From Paragyromitra xinjiangensis (taxonomy: Eukaryota > Ascomycota > Pezizomycetes > Pezizales > Discinaceae): a DNA stretch of 64,000 bases. The DNA is taken from positions 248,001-312,000 of the forward strand of contig JBCAMK010000002.1 of the NCBI GenBank assembly GCA_038503065.1, written 5' to 3'. The translations under genes were made by a program, and so were the position numbers. A model generated the notes under the pieces. The model had not been told where the DNA came from, did no database searches, and saw nothing but the letters and a program-made list of their open reading frames with translations. Position 1 is the stretch's first letter. The number at the start of each line of letters is the position of its first letter. Positions 1-9,845 of the stretch are shown one piece after another.

Positions 1-1097
1 TCTATCAAACGGTGGATCTCGAATATCACCACGTCTCCAATAGCCCAATTATCTTCTCTGTCATCTGACCCAGTCACTCCGACCTCTCGTGTTACACAAC
101 GAGTGATATAAGACATATTCCAACCACAAACCTAGACATGCAGCGGCAACAAATAACAACACATAGCTAGCCCCTGTCGATATCAACGAGATATAGCACC
201 AGCGAATACCGCAAGTCTTAAAAGGAAGAAACACGTTGACTTTGACATGGTTTACGATTCAGAGCGACTGTATCCTTGATCCTAGATCAGTTTAAACTGG
301 ACAACGAACTTGGTAAGAGTGGCGTTGTCGTTCATCGGGGAGGAATAGAAGACCAATGGGAGAGGTACTAAGGATGAGCGCGAATATAAGGGGTGTTGGT
401 GTTGAGGCCGCTGGCTTGGTGAAACAAGAGTTAGAGTTGCTGTTTGGTTTGTCTTTAACTACACGGTCAGTCTAGGAATCGGGTACCTCTTCTACGGCGA
501 GAGACCATTAAACTCTTTTACTTTATTAGTATATCTAGGATACTGTAGAAATAGATTACTTGGTACAGGAGGCATTTTGGGGGGCTTCGAGGAACCAAGA
601 ACAATCTATCTAGGTACAAAAGTATGGGTGCAGTCGTCAGATAGGTTGTGAAGACTACATGTAGCCTTCTTGCTACTCTGCGAGATGAAGTACTGGAGTC
701 CCAACCTTCGCATGATTGATGTGTAGAAATAACCAGGGTCTTAGCGCCCTAATTGTGTCCGATTTTATAGAAACATCTAGACTCCAAATTCGTGACAACT
801 TGAAGGCTTCACTTAAATTTTAACGAATAATCACATCTACAGCCAAGACGCGAAGAGTGAAAAATCCATCAAACATAAACCAAAAGCACCCATCAAGACA
901 TACCTAACGGGTCATCTATCCATCCATCCACCTATCGGAACAACACCTCGAGATATCCCCACGAGTGACGCCCCATGACCCTCTTGGCGCCAACCCGAGG
1001 CTCAACCAACCACGCTAACCATCCCAGTCCAACCCGTCCCACCTCAACCCTCGAATTTCTCATCTCGAAAACCCCATACCCCCCCACCACCACTGCC
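1..1097. other. 5' intergenic stretch
   Basis: I see no gene here. The last ~150 bases before position 1098 are C-rich and purine-poor on the + strand, as in promoters and 5' leaders of expressed fungal genes. One copy of the palindromic octamer TACATGTA lies at 656-663. Confidence 0.5.
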
Positions 1098-1682
1098 ATG
1101 TTTCCCACAAGAGCTCTCGGAATGATCCAATTGAAGGTCCGCCTACCCGTCCCTCACACTGGATTCATTGGCTGACAGGTCCAACAGTCGATGCTCAACT
1201 GCATCGACAACTCTGGTGCCGCGGTAGTCGAGTGCGCTCAGGTATTGAGGCGGAAGAGACCTGCGGGTATTGGTATGGCTACTCTTTCCCTCGCCGGTGC
1301 CTTGGGATTCGCTAATACTCCTGGGTAGGCGATAAAATAGTGGTCGTGATCCAGAAGCAACGTTCTCTCGGTCAGGACCTCTCTGCAACCGCACAAGCAG
1401 CCGTGAAGGTCCGTCGTGGTGATGTCTGCCATGCGGTGGTGGTGCGTACGAAGAAGAAGTATCGTAGGCCTGATGGCAGCTATATCCGTTTCGATGATAA
1501 TGCTTGTGTGTTGGTTAATAAGGCGGGGGATCCGTTAGGGACGAGATTGAGCGGTAGGTGTTCATGCGGGTTTGTGGGTGCGCGAGTCTGGGACTAATCG
1601 ATGTGGTGTAGGTGTTGTTGGAGAGGAATTGAAGCGGAAGAGGTGGTCTAAGATTTTGTCACTGGCTCCTATGCATGTATAG
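1098..1682 (+). CDS. MRPL38: mitochondrial large-subunit ribosomal protein uL14m
   Basis: Mitochondrial ribosomal protein uL14 (yeast Mrpl38), a component of the large subunit. Exons are 1098-1136, 1188-1272, 1329-1553 and 1612-1682, giving 139 residues with all junctions in frame. After a short leader the protein follows the uL14 pattern: [16 protein letters not shown] near the start, then [17 protein letters not shown], a basic central part with [15 protein letters not shown], and [15 protein letters not shown] before the conserved end [10 protein letters not shown]. Length fits the yeast protein (~138). The first donor, GTCCGC, is weak, but only the acceptor at 1187 restores the MIxLKS start seen in the family. 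The last intron has an ACTAAT branch site. The gene converges on RPB9. Family assignment is firm; the exact first junction is slightly less so. Confidence 0.93.
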
Positions 1683-1925
1683 GTTGGCTTGTTTGGTTCA
1701 CGGTTTGGGATAGAGAGCTGGAGTAGGGAATGAAGCGCAGTTTTTCATGCTTTGTTTTATTATTACCAGACAAAAGTCTCTCGTCAGTTTTATTTCCCAT
1801 ACGCCGGGTCGCCGCCCTCCACCTTGTACCATGCTATACAAAACAAGTAAAAAAAGAAATTAAAAAAACAACCAAAATACACCATAGCCCCTGTGGGTAT
1901 CTCTCACGGCTATCGTCTAGTTCGT

Positions 1926-2531
1926 CTAGTTCGGGTAGTTCTCGTGAATCTTACCACATGTGCAGCAGACATGGAAGAGTTTCTATCCACCCAGTCTGTG
2001 TGAGCATGCCATACCAGACTGCACCATCTCCAAAGCACCCACAGCCCCATAAGAGAAACCGGGGAAAGAACTCACCATTTTTGTATCCTCCGTCCTCTGC
2101 TGACTTTGGAAAAACACCGCCTGCGTCTCATTGCAATACGGACAGGCTTTGTTCGATCTCGGTAGTGTAGGGTCACTCCCGATATCAGTAATAACACCTG
2201 CCGTCTCACCGGAAGAACCACCGAGGACGTTGCGGAAGACGCAGTAGTTGGTTGCTGACTCGGTGGCCTGACAGGTACGGCAGCGGTAGAGTAGTACGTT
2301 ATTTAGACGGTCCTGCTGTATGTTAGATTGTTGTGCTGTGGGTGTTACTACTTGAGGATGTGGGGAGGCGAACCTCATGGGGGTAGAGCATGTTAGAACT
2401 ACACGAGTGTCAGCTTTGTATTCTTGGAGGCGAACATTGGAGAGAATGTACCATTCACGACAGAAGCGAAAGGCGACCTTGTCATGGGTCGCCTTACGAG
2501 ACTCAGGAGCAGGAGTACCAGCGTCAGACAT
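1926..2531 (-). CDS. RPB9: RNA polymerase II subunit RPB9
   Basis: Subunit of RNA polymerase II involved in start-site choice, elongation fidelity and RNA cleavage with TFIIS. Exons on the minus strand are 2531-2452, 2398-2374 (only 25 nt), 2312-2076 and 1982-1926, giving 132 residues. Two zinc ribbons are intact: C24/C27 with C46/C49, and C92/C95 with C120/C123. The linker has the family signature GETAGVITDIGSDPTLPRS, and FFQSQQRTEDTKM precedes the last cysteines. The tiny second exon supplies the SNMLYPHE segment. An N-terminal extension of about 18 residues precedes the first ribbon. The start is the first ATG of the open frame. The gene shares a short divergent upstream region with the bL12m gene. 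Confidence 0.95.
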
Positions 2532-2880
2532 GATTCCGCGATGAAGCTATCCGTGATAGTCGTAAACAGCAAAAAGAACAATAACCGGCGTGAAAAACGA
2601 GAGTGGTCCAAGAGCGAGTAAGAGCGGTCACCGAGAGATGGGGGAGATGACAGTCGCGAGATGGCCGAAGATCAAAGGAAGCTCTTCGAATCCTCCTCTT
2701 GCTGCTGCAAGGGTTTAACGCGCCATATCTTGGCGCTGAGTTGCATGTTGACTAAGCCACCCACTAGCCTCACCACGAAAAGTTTCAACAACCCAATCTT
2801 CACGATCTTCAATCCGATCAATTCCCGTCCTGAATTAACGACTCTCCTTCCGTCAAGTCTCTCCAGACACATACTACACA
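2532..2880. promoter_or_regulatory. divergent promoter region of RPB9 and bL12m
   Basis: These 349 bases separate the start codons of RPB9 (minus) and the bL12m gene (plus), so both promoters and 5' leaders must lie here. A C/T-rich run on the + strand occupies the last ~60 bases before the bL12m start. I see no clear TATA box. The shared use is an inference from geometry. Confidence 0.55.
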
Positions 2881-3520
2881 ATGGCTCTCGCATCCAGGTG
2901 CTGTGCTCGTCTTGCCCGATCCGCTGTCGCTTCCCCATCACTCAGGCTCGCCCCAATCACCGTTCAACCTCGAAGATGGAATTCGACGGCCGCGACAGAC
3001 CCTAAGATTGTTAGCATCGTTGACCAGATCTCGGGGTTGACATTGCTGGAGACTGCGGATTTGGTCACGTTACTGAAGGTGCGCTTCAATTGAGCTGTTT
3101 GCTGCATCTTGATGCACCCCCGCCCACCCCACCTACCCCACCATAAAGTCTCACTTACTCGCAATTGCAACCCACCACCACTGACTCGATGTCTAGACTC
3201 GCCTCAACATCCCCGACACTGCACTGCAATCATTTGCGCCTGCAGCTGCCGCCCCTGCCGCTGCACCAGCTGAGGAAGCAGCCGCCGATGAGCCTATCCA
3301 GGAAAAGACCATGTTCAACCTAAAGCTGCAGTCGTATGAGGCAGCCTCGAAGCCTAAGATCATCAAGGAGGTCAAGTCGCTCCTAGGCCTATCACTGGTC
3401 GAGTCGAAGAAGTTTGTCGAGTCTGTGCCAAAGATGTTGAAGGAGGGATTGGTCAAGGAGGAGGCGGAGAAGATACAGAAGGTGTTGAAGGATTTGGGCG
3501 CCGTTGCGGTTTTGGAGTAG
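2881..3520 (+). CDS. MNP1: mitochondrial ribosomal protein bL12m
   Basis: Mitochondrial L7/L12-type stalk protein that recruits translation factors to the mitoribosome. Exons 2881-3078 and 3197-3520 give 173 residues. Residues 1-35 form a basic, serine- and arginine-rich targeting sequence ending near RRWNS. They are followed by the L12 dimerisation segment (IVDQISGLTLLETADLVTLL), an Ala/Pro/Glu-rich hinge, and the C-terminal globular domain beginning FNLKLQSYEAASKPKIIKEV and ending LKDLGAVAVLE. The C-terminal domain keeps the usual alternation of lysine and glutamate helices. The intron (118 nt) ends in CTAG just before TRLNIPD. The downstream neighbour CTK3 is convergent, with a MITE-like element in between. 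Confidence 0.95.
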
Positions 3521-3830
3521 ATAGGATGGATGTAGGGAGTTTTGGTGGGAGTTGTGCAAGCATTTCATTCAATACGGTAGACGTGTGGTGTGATTTGATG
3601 CATGGAAATGTACATTTTAGAAATAGCGACCCATGAGCAAAAAGCCAGTTTGGGATTGATGGTTACGGGCCCCATTCTTGGATCTTGTATAAAGTCTTCT
3701 TCTCCAAATAAGAATGCATATTTGAATGATATAACTTGCCCTTTTCCCTCATACTGTACAGTTGAAACCGTTGATCAGAAGGAAATCGGGCCAGCCCAGC
3801 GTAAAAGTATAAGATGTAAAAGTACAGGTA
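3521..3830. other. 3' flank of bL12m
   Basis: Short intergenic stretch between the bL12m stop and the foldback element. I see no gene. It presumably holds the bL12m 3' UTR and polyadenylation signals, which I cannot place exactly. Confidence 0.4.
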
Positions 3831-4089
3831 CCGTTGTATTTCGCGGTTAAGCCTCGAGGCGTAATGCAGAGTTGAGAGAGAAAAGCCTGCAGGAAAGTTG
3901 TCTCGGATGTCTCTGCTACACTTTTGACTGGTGCAAACAGGCTGCATCCATACCCTTGGTGGCAGCCCCTAACCCTACAGTAAATTGGCTCCCTCCATTG
4001 GCTAAAAATCGGAATCTAAGACCTTTCTTATAGGCTTTTCTCTCTCCACTCTGCATTACGCCTCGAGGCTTAACCGCGAAATACAACGG
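3831..4089. mobile_element. MITE-like foldback element with 58-bp inverted repeats and TA flanks
   Basis: Positions 3829-3888 and 4032-4091 are reverse complements over 60 bases with one mismatch (GAGTTGAGA against GAGTGGAGA). They enclose a 143-bp centre. The arms begin TACCGTTG and end CAACGGTA, so each terminus CCGTTG.../...CAACGG is flanked by TA. This is the target-site duplication expected for Tc1/mariner-type elements. The centre has no transposase-like reading frame, so the element would be non-autonomous. Near-identity of the arms suggests it is young. It lies between the convergent ends of bL12m and CTK3. A different origin, such as a structured transcript, cannot be excluded because only one copy is visible. 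Confidence 0.7.
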
Positions 4090-4266
4090 TATCCCACCCG
4101 AAACGCCACAACCAAAGACTATTGTTTGTGAAGGGAATAAAAACAAATGCCGCAACGAGCCATGAAGCCCAAATGCCTCGAGAAATGGTGCTGGAACGTT
4201 CGTGACCTTATCCTGGCCACACACATCCCAAAAACAAAATTCGCATAGAAAACAGAAGATGTGCTT

Positions 4267-5281
4267 TCACGCGACGGACGAAGCTAAGATCTGGTTTTCC
4301 TCCCGCATTATCTCGTAATCATCCGAGTTCAGATCACTCTGCTGGTCCCAAGACTTCTCGAACTCTGGGTTGTGACCTTCATAGTCGGGATAACCAATAG
4401 CCCAGATATTTTCTCGGAGACGTTTGTGCTGTTTATTTATCGTCAGAGTTGCCTAGGAGCTTTACGGGTGATACGGAGACTTACCCGCTCTCGGTCTTCT
4501 TCCATTCTCTGTTGTATTATGGCATCGTCGAACTTGCGTTTAGTGGCTACCCCTCTACCCTCGAGGCCAGGCTCTTCATCATCGTCATCATATATGCTTT
4601 CAGCTGGCGATGCGATGGTTGCTCTGTAAGACAGTAGTATCAGTATCCCGCTGTGATCCACCGAGACAAGAGGCGGTAGGTGATCCTACTTATGTTCTGC
4701 CTCCCTCTCTGTCAGCATTGAGCCAACCTTCTCCATCGTGTTATCCTTAACTATCCCTTTGTCCCTTAAACTTTGTAGTATCTATTCCCATTAGTTATAT
4801 CTTCAAACCCATAGTCCTCCTACCAAGACCAAGCAAGAACACACCTTCCGAACAGTTCCCACATTCGCCGCCCCCTCCGGATCATTCGGCACAACCGTGT
4901 CCACAATCTGCAGCAAGTCCCGCTGTATCATTTTGACATATCCATCATACTCGGTCTTCATCGACAGCTCACACAACACCTCGATGAAGTAAAGCATGTT
5001 GACACGGGTATTCATCGTACACTCCTCCTGTTCGCACCATAACCATCAACCACCAATCTTCACAAACCACTAAGTACCATACCAACAAGGGAAGTAAGGT
5101 GTAGAGACAAACATACACTCTGCAGTTGCTCCAAGATAACACTAAACAGATCCTCATCAAGCTCTTTATTCCGCAGCGCGAACTGTGCGCACTGCTTCGA
5201 CGCGCCGGCGGAAGCATTGAGGCGCGAGAGGAGCCGCGTGAATTGGAGACGGCAGTTGAAGGGATCGTCTGTTGCGGCCAT
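4267..5281 (-). CDS. CTK3: CTD kinase subunit gamma (CTDK-I)
   Basis: Regulatory subunit of the CTDK-I kinase, which phosphorylates the RNA polymerase II C-terminal domain. Exons on the minus strand are 5281-5117, 5027-4845, 4781-4690, 4623-4485 and 4428-4267, giving 246 residues. The N-terminal half is the CID-like helical domain of the family: MAATDDPFNCRLQFTRLLSR, then LRNKELDEDLFSVILEQL and NMLYFIEVLCELS, with YVKMIQRDLLQIVDTVVP. The C-terminal part has the conserved RMEEDRERHKRLRENIWAI and ends in an acidic stretch (FEKSWDQQSDLNSDDYE). Introns are 54-89 nt. Longer in-frame sequence exists upstream of the chosen ATG, but the family starts close to DPF. No residue seems to be missing. Confidence 0.93.
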
Positions 5282-7326
5282 GGTCGGGTTTGGTATGAAT
5301 GTGTGGGAGCTGGTTGACGGAGCTCTGGAAGGGTTTCGGTTGACGACGGGCTGTTGCTTGTTGGATCTGGATCTGGTGGCGCCAAGAGGCAGGGGAGGAA
5401 GGTTAATTCGACGACCGTTGTCTGCTTGGATCATCGCTCTCACTCGCAACAACTATCGTTTTTTTGTTTTATTCAAATTTCATTAATGGATCCATCAAAT
5501 TTTCTGAAAGGAAAGGGTATTTATCTGCGAAACTATTTAGGGACTTTCTACTATTGATTGTATCCTCCCATCTGGATATCCGAATAATTATTTTCAAGAG
5601 TCTTGCTTGAGAGCTCAGCCCGAACGATAAAGCCGATATATTTGGATCACCATCAGTTCTACAGTCTTTCATCTTCTATTTCAGGATTACTAGGTATTGA
5701 GCAGGCTCACGGACTCCCGGAAACATGCCAACGTTCTCGGCCGTGCTTAACCAAAGTCACCAATGGAGCATTTTTATGAGACTGTAAGCTCAAACATCCT
5801 TTTTATCATCTAAGCTTTGGTGATTAACCAGATTTAGCGCAAATTTCAATGATGCTAAAGATAAAACGACATCATCTAGGTGGTCTAACCGGATCATTTC
5901 GAAGATCTAGAATTCAGAACCACAGCAGTACTGTCATTCGTGACAATACCGAGAAGATCCGTTTATAAAGGCCCCAGGAATTGTTCTACGGGGTGGTAAG
6001 TTTAAACGTCGCTCCCACTAGCTAAACCTTCAAGAAATTGACTTGTTTGAGGGTTGTCTATGAACGTAAAGTCGGGAAACTCAACCTGAATGGTGCCAAA
6101 GATGTGCCAGTACCTGTCCTAGGAGGATCGTCTATCACAAACCTGAAGATTTTCGATGGTTGGAGTGCAAAAATTGCCACTAGGCGTGCTGCAACGGCGA
6201 TGTAATAAAGGCTCATACGAAAATCTCATACAGGTGATTTTTTTGAACCCATGCCCAGCGATTTTTCCCATCTAAGGGAATAAAGTATTTCGCAGCACAG
6301 AAGATGGATGCGAATCTTTTGCAAGGCAAGGTTGAGGGCCTGACAATGGAGATAATGGCCGAGGAGACGGCTAAACTTGGCCTATTGGCGGAGATAAGGG
6401 AAACGACCATACTGGACGAAAAAAAATGACAGTGATGAAAGCCTTTGGCTAATACGGGTTGGTTGGCGTGATCACTTAGTTGGTTTAGATCTGAAAAAGC
6501 TTAACAAGACGATGAGGATGCCCGAAAAAGGTGCCGACCCCGGGTTGTGGGCAGCGATGCGTAGACGATACGCTCGAGAACTGTGGAGGATACCTACAAA
6601 GGGTATGTACTTTTACAGAGCAATGGATGGGGAACACAAGTCCAGCTGGATACGCTATTAGACCCTTTGGATTTCCGAAGAGGGCGTCCATGACTAATAT
6701 CGCGGAATCTGGAAATTAATCCTTTATATGTTGAGAGCAGGTTGCGACGGGATCGAGTTGCAGTTGAAGATCTTTGGCGAGAAGGGCATGTCGGCCGCTT
6801 ACGTCGCTAGTCCTAGAATCCCGCTGTCTCTTCGTTTCTAGGGAGGTCCTGGGGTTTCGGCATGAGACAAAGAGGGAAGAAATTGGCTACTTAAACTAGT
6901 CTTCCTTTTGGCGAAATCATAGCAACACGATCGTGCTATCGATATGCAGCATTTAATACCAGTTTATTGCGGTGATGAAACGGGGAAGCAGTCTATGAAT
7001 TTTTTTCTTGGGTATACTTCTCTCAGAGGAGGGCCCTCTGAGATGTACGTTAATGTCTAGACTGCTTTGGATCTGGTTGTGTGAATATTTTGCTTTTCAA
7101 CCAAGTGGACTCTTAACTAGCTTAGTGTGTTGGATAGATGAGAGAGAGCCACCACGAATCAACATACCTTTGCTGTCAAATTCACTCTCCTACTACTTCC
7201 TCTTACCAACGCCCATGTTGTAACACATGGCAGCCCTTAGTACTGAGTAAATTATAGCTTGACTGCTAAAATCACCCTCATACCCTATGTGGTCGTGAGC
7301 AGCCTCTGTAGTAAGAGAAAAAAAAT
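5282..7326. other. intergenic stretch without convincing genes
   Basis: About 2 kb upstream of CTK3. Its start contains the CTK3 promoter and leader. The rest shows only short chance reading frames, no recognisable motif and no clear repeat. Confidence 0.5.
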
Positions 7327-7436
7327 TGGTCGAGGCAGGATTCGAACCTGCGTTGGCTGAGTTCGTTATTTCACCGAATACTTCGGATCAGCATTACCAT
7401 CCCTACTCCACTTGGGCTACAAGACCTTGATTCTAT
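7327..7436 (-). tRNA. tRNA-like Pol III gene, probably intron-containing, identity unclear
   Basis: On the minus strand there is an A box (TAGCCCAAGTGG), a perfect B box (GGTTCGAATCC) inside a 5-bp T stem (GCAGG/CCTGC), and a T-run terminator directly downstream. The 3' end pairs with the 5' end over GGTC/GACC, but two central acceptor positions mismatch (GGTCTTG against CTCGACC). A stem GCTGA/TCAGC could be the anticodon stem with a ~20-nt intron after position 37. That would give CGA as anticodon with an atypical C at position 33 and no long variable arm, so it does not make a good tRNA-Ser. It may be a degenerate tRNA, a tRNA-derived element, or a tRNA I have folded wrongly. Confidence 0.5.
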
Positions 7437-8982
7437 GTCCCCTTAGCTTAGTCTTGAGCCATTGGAGCGTGTAGCAGGCGTAATTTGTATCACTGGGACT
7501 GCATATGGAATACATGTACTTTCGTTCTACTATATCGTCCAGTCTGATCTGATCTGATGAAAATAATTTTTCCCCGCTCAATCTCTCGCTCCCATCGTCT
7601 ACTATCTCTGCGACTTCGCATCTAGTACTCTCATAGTATTCTAGGGCTATCGATACGGACTGGCTAAACTATTTAATTCAAAACCTGAGAAGTCACATAT
7701 CACTACACAACCGAAAGCCCTCATGACATTTACAATGAAGTTAAAAGGGATGTTGTTCACACTTTATCGAAAAAGAGTTTATAGCATTTGGCCTTAAGTG
7801 CCTCAATATAAGAGGTAAGTGCAGAGAGCATACTAGGCTCTCGGAGCTCAGACGTTAACGGTTTTCCTAGGTTCGGAGAAAAAAATCTACCAAGGTATTC
7901 TTGTTGGTTTAAGTATCTATACGGGGCCCATTGTTATCTTTAGGGACAGACATTGGTCTTGATCAGTTCAAAGATGTTATTAAGCGTAACACCACAGACT
8001 CCCAGGCACCAGCACCCCCACGCTGGCCTTGTATTCTTAAGTCGGGGCTAGCACTCAGGCCTCTAATCGGTACTTCTCTCCCTTCTGTTAATCTTAGTCA
8101 CTTAGTATTTGCTTTTCGCTAATCTCTCGCCACACCTGGATGAGGCTACATAGTTGATAAACTCCACTCCGAGACTTAAATATATCCACTGCAAGCAAGC
8201 AAGCACACCACTGGCTGAGCGAAGAAAGTACTATCCTCTAAGAATATCAATCTATAGCGTCATGTTATCCATCTTTACGGGCGGGAACCCTTAAACTACC
8301 TGTCTGCATTCACAAATATCCACAAATATCGCAACATTAAGAACCGTTTAAGGCCGGATTACATGTACGTGGCCCTAAAAAAATTGTCTGATGGACTCAA
8401 GCTAAACAGCAACGACTAAGATATGCGAATTACGAAAGTTTGTTTGATCGCGACGCCTCTATTCTAGCCATTTCACCAGCGGTAAACGATTGCTACATCC
8501 ATTAGGGGGAAACGTTTGAGGGAAAGAGCTATTTTGCGAAAAATGGCGCGTGACCTGTTCACGTTTCTGATCTATGTTCCCTTGAGTTGTTTCATTTGTT
8601 TTGTGTTTGTCGTGTGTACATGGAGGGGGTACAACTAACAGTTACCATTCGTTAACTTTACTAGCACTACATGTATATAAACCACAAATATGAAGTAATC
8701 TAAATCGGGGGCAGGGGTACTTGTGAATCCACTATGAGAGCGAAGTTAATAGTAGTTTGAAACTACCTAGTCTAGGCTACTTTATTGTACTCATTCTAGA
8801 ATACATGTAGTTTATATCCAGCACCAATGATCTGCTTAACGAATTTATGGTTCTCATTGAGCTTGGCGCTCCCAGAGCCGCACCAAGCCACCACCAGCCA
8901 CTTTAAACGTTTCAACGTTCATGAACCTCAGCATCTTCTACTGCCAAAGTCTCACCACCGTGTCTACCGCCGGCCGCTCAAG
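7437..8982. other. intergenic stretch
   Basis: No gene seen. Four of the eleven TACATGTA octamers of the window lie here (7511, 8360, 8668 and 8802). The last ~150 bases form the uL16m promoter and leader. Confidence 0.5.
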
Positions 8983-9845
8983 ATGCAGTCGCTCTCTCGG
9001 TCAATTGCGTCTTTGACACGGATATCTCCCTTCGCTAGTTCTGGTATATCCACCCCCATAATTATGAGGGAAAGCACCAATAACTCACCCCACTACATAG
9101 TCCGCACCCCCGCGCTCGCCGTCGCAGTCTCTCAATGCCGCCTATTCTCCTCCTCATCAACTCCGCAAGATTGGCTCCGTGCGTACCTACCTTCTCTCCA
9201 TACTACCTCACCCACTAACATCCCATCTCCACACAGGTCCCAAAGGCGACCCAAAACCCTCCCAAAAAGGACGCCCGAGAGTCCACACCGGCGGTTCCGT
9301 CCGGGGCACAACGGTCGTCTGGGGCGACTACGGAATGCGACTGAAAGACCACCACCGACGTCTCTCTGCGCTGCACCTAAAGAACGCCGAGGACGCAATC
9401 AAGAAGAAGCTCCGTGGTATGAAATACAAACTCTACATGAGAGTAGCGTGTACCATCCCCGTGTACACCAAGGGGAATGAAGTCCGTATGGGTACCGGGA
9501 AGGGTTCGCATGATTACTGGGCGACGAGGGTGCCGGTTAGTAGGATTATCTTTGAGCTGAAGGGGGAGGTGCACGAGCAGATTGTGAAGGAGGCGTTTAG
9601 GTTGGCGGGGGATAAGATGCCTGGTTAGTATATTCGGATTGTGTTCTATACTCCCTTCTGTGCGTGCGTTTCTCTACGCTTGCTAATGAGGTTTAGGAAT
9701 CTATGAGTTTGTGAAAAAGGGCGATTACCCGGTGATGGGCGTGACAAAGCTGACACCGGAGGTTGTGGAGAAAATGGCTACGAAGAAATATAAGCTCCCG
9801 CCTAATAGGCTAAAACCGACAGATGTCTCGGTAACGACGGTATGA
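8983..9845 (+). CDS. MRPL16: mitochondrial ribosomal protein uL16m
   Basis: Mitochondrial large-subunit protein uL16, placed near the central protuberance and tRNA-binding region. Exons 8983-9178, 9237-9623 and 9697-9845 give 243 residues. The first ~60 residues are a basic, serine-rich targeting sequence (MQSLSRSIASLTRISPF... to RLFSSSSTPQDWL). The mature part shows RPKGDPKPSQKGRPRVHTGG, WGDYGMRLKDHHRRLSALHL, MRVACTIPVYTKGNEVRMGTGKGS and the typical WATRVPVSRIIFELKG. The frame is open upstream to 8827, but the ATG at 8983 starts the clear targeting peptide. Introns are 58 and 73 nt and carry CTAAC- and CTAAT-like branch sites. Confidence 0.94.
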
